From Bacteriovoracaceae bacterium (lineage in GTDB: Bacteria > Bdellovibrionota > Bacteriovoracia > Bacteriovoracales > Bacteriovoracaceae): DNA of 6,392 nucleotides. Positions 5,767 to 6,392 of the stretch are shown piece after piece (the first letter of the stretch is position 1; each line of letters begins with the position of its first letter). Made by a program: the position numbers and the translations under genes. The DNA lies in NCBI GenBank assembly GCA_947448095.1, contig CANFNN010000174.1, forward strand, positions 1-6,392, read 5' to 3'. Below the pieces are notes generated by a model. It searched no databases. It saw nothing but the letters and a program-made list of their open reading frames with translations, and was not told the DNA's origin.

Positions 5767-6060
5767 TTAGCTAAGGTGTTTACCGAGAAGACCAGTAAGC
5801 TCAAACATAGTAACTTCATTTTTGCCAAAAACTTTTAAAAGTTTTGCGTCAGCAAGAATGTTTCTTTTGTTTGCAGGGTTTTGAAGATTATTAGCTTTGA
5901 TATAATCCCACATAAGTTTAACGGCTTCAGTTCTTGCAATTGGAGTTGCACCAATAACAGCAGCTAAATCAATAGATGGTGTCATTGTCTTCATGAAGCC
6001 AGCATTTGGCTTACGAGCAGTTGTTGTCTTTTCTTTCTTCGTAGTTTGTGTGTTTTCCAT
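5767..6060 (-). CDS. SWIB (BAF60b/MDM2-type) domain protein
   Basis: This 97-residue protein is nearly all SWIB domain, preceded by a Lys/Thr-rich tail (residues 1-20, MENTQTTKKEKTTTARKPNA) that could contact DNA. Signature stretches are PSIDLAAVIG (28-37), RTEAVKLMWDYIKANNLQ (43-60), NPANKRNILAD (61-71) and KLLKVFGKNEVTMFELTGLL (73-92), ending in KHLS. The domain is known from eukaryotic SWI/SNF subunits and MDM2 and occurs alone in chlamydiae (there also fused to topoisomerase I) and in some other bacteria including bdellovibrios. It is thought to be chromatin- or nucleoid-associated, but its bacterial role is not settled. The start is supported by GGAGG 4 bases upstream. It is monocistronic, with its own promoter region and terminator. 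Function as a nucleoid or topology factor is inference. Confidence 0.93.
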   Translation of the reverse strand: MENTQTTKKEKTTTARKPNAGFMKTMTPSIDLAAVIGATPIARTEAVKLMWDYIKANNLQNPANKRNILADAKLLKVFGKNEVTMFELTGLLGKHLS

Positions 6061-6064
6061 AGAA

Positions 6065-6069
6065 CCTCC
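6065..6069 (-). promoter_or_regulatory. Ribosome binding site of the SWIB gene
   Basis: GGAGG on the minus strand is separated by TTCT from the ATG at 6060. It favours this start over the internal Met23, which would remove the basic tail. Confidence 0.75.
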
Positions 6070-6086
6070 GTAATTCTGATTAGGTG

Positions 6087-6106
6087 TTAATAGTGTTCAC
6101 AAATAA
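6087..6106. promoter_or_regulatory. Operator-like 20-base palindrome at the SWIB promoter
   Basis: The 20 bases TTAATAGTGTTCACAAATAA match their inverse complement at 7 of 10 base pairs (TTAnTnGTGnnCACnAnTAA). GGTG (6083-6086) and CACC (6108-6111) extend it with a one-base offset. It lies from about the predicted start point of transcription into the leader, where a repressor would block initiation. I cannot assign it to a known regulator. Confidence 0.45.
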
Positions 6107-6110
6107 TCAC

Positions 6111-6119
6111 CTTATAGCA
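6111..6119 (-). promoter_or_regulatory. Probable extended -10 of the SWIB promoter
   Basis: The minus strand reads TGC-TATAAG, five of six matches to the sigma-70 -10 box with a TGn extension, closely resembling the TGC-TATAAT in front of tldD. No good -35 is found 16-18 bases upstream. A start near 6104 gives a leader of about 44 bases. Confidence 0.5.
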
Positions 6120-6175
6120 ACTTTTTCCTGAATGAGTGGGGAGCGAAGGGTCAAAAGACGACTTAAGTGTCAAAA

Positions 6176-6199
6176 TTTTGCTACTTTTTGCTGTTTTTT
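6176..6199. promoter_or_regulatory. Helically phased T-tracts, likely intrinsic bend
   Basis: Three T-tracts of 4, 5 and 6 bases (6176-6179, 6185-6189, 6194-6199) each end in G, at 6180, 6190 and 6200, exactly 10 bases apart. Phased A/T tracts of this kind curve DNA. They lie about 60-85 bases upstream of the SWIB -10 box, a usual place for UP-type or architectural elements. Confidence 0.45.
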
Positions 6200-6251
6200 G
6201 CGTCGATTAAAGCAAAAAAAATAATCAGAATGCTTTACAGAGATTGAAAGT

Positions 6252-6274
6252 ATCAAAATTCATTTTATTTTGAT
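6252..6274. repeat. 8-bp AT-rich inverted repeat
   Basis: ATCAAAAT (6252-6259) and ATTTTGAT (6267-6274) are perfect inverse complements with a 7-base spacer. The stem is too AT-rich for a good terminator, so a protein-binding site or chance is as likely. On the plus strand CGCATCCC follows rather than a T-run. Confidence 0.3.
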
Positions 6275-6392
6275 CGCATCCCTTTTTGAAAAAAAAACTC
6301 GTCAAGCTTAGATCAATCCAATCTTCAGAGTCTTGAAAATCAGCGGAAGAAAGAAGATCAGTTAATTAATAACTATTAAAAAAAATTAATAA

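Larger units (their letters stand above)
6061..6392. other. Intergenic region upstream of the SWIB gene
   Basis: These 332 bases contain no convincing gene. From left to right they hold the SWIB leader and promoter, a repeated GTCAAAA (6150-6156 and 6169-6175) flanking the palindrome ACTTAAGT (6161-6168), phased T-tracts (6176-6199), an inverted repeat (6252-6274), and a very AT-rich end (6361-6392). The AT-rich end may belong to a promoter of a gene outside the window. An open stretch on the minus strand (6225-6365) has no start codon of note, and a 30-codon plus-strand ORF (6132-6224) has no ribosome binding site. Confidence 0.6.

Noticed and set aside
6132..6224. 30-codon plus-strand ORF encoding a very basic peptide
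   Set aside because: No ribosome binding site, and it runs through the T-tracts and promoter-like elements of the SWIB gene.
6225..6365. 46-codon open stretch on the minus strand upstream of the SWIB promoter
   Set aside because: Stops lie at both ends and it has no ATG near its beginning; the length is easily reached by chance.
1..6392. Mobile element, CRISPR array, tRNA or rRNA
   Set aside because: No transposase or integrase, regularly spaced repeats, or RNA gene signatures were seen on either strand.

Overview
The window reads as ordinary bacterial chromosome, moderately AT-rich, with tightly packed genes. Three plus-strand genes and one partial gene on the left converge on a four-gene minus-strand block on the right. 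No mobile element, CRISPR array, rRNA or tRNA was recognised. A free-standing SWIB-domain protein, common in chlamydiae and known in Bdellovibrio-like bacteria but patchy elsewhere, together with a FYVE/RING-like cysteine cluster, would fit a Bdellovibrionota-type predator or relative. That placement is inference; there is no marker gene to prove it.

Left part (1-1681, plus strand). A gene entering from the left edge encodes the C-terminal part of a protein with two CxxC pairs. It overlaps by one base (TAATG) a gene for a 162-residue protein with four CxxC pairs spaced like a cross-brace zinc finger, followed by a small alpha/beta-looking domain. After a 163-base leader come a DoxX-family four-helix membrane protein and, through an ATGA overlap, a 69-residue exported Lys/Pro/Tyr-rich peptide. 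These two are probably one operon. The 3' end of the second runs to within 7 bases of the convergent helicase gene and carries competing inverted repeats.

Right part (1689-6060, minus strand). Reading leftward: a SWIB protein gene with its own promoter-like region and a clean Rho-independent terminator; then a second promoter with an extended -10 box driving tldD, tldE (pmbA) and an RhlE-like DEAD-box RNA helicase. The last three are joined by two ATGA stop/start overlaps, so they are almost certainly one transcript. TldD carries HExxxH and the C-terminal cysteine expected of the metal-binding subunit; TldE lacks them, as is normal for the partner of this heterodimeric peptidase.

The last 332 bases (6061-6392) hold no convincing gene. 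They contain the SWIB promoter region: an extended -10, a 20-base palindrome at the predicted transcription start, and T-tracts phased at 10 bases that suggest bent DNA. I see no well-supported novel multi-gene system. The best leads are the coupled pair of cysteine-cluster proteins and the regulatory architecture in front of the SWIB gene.
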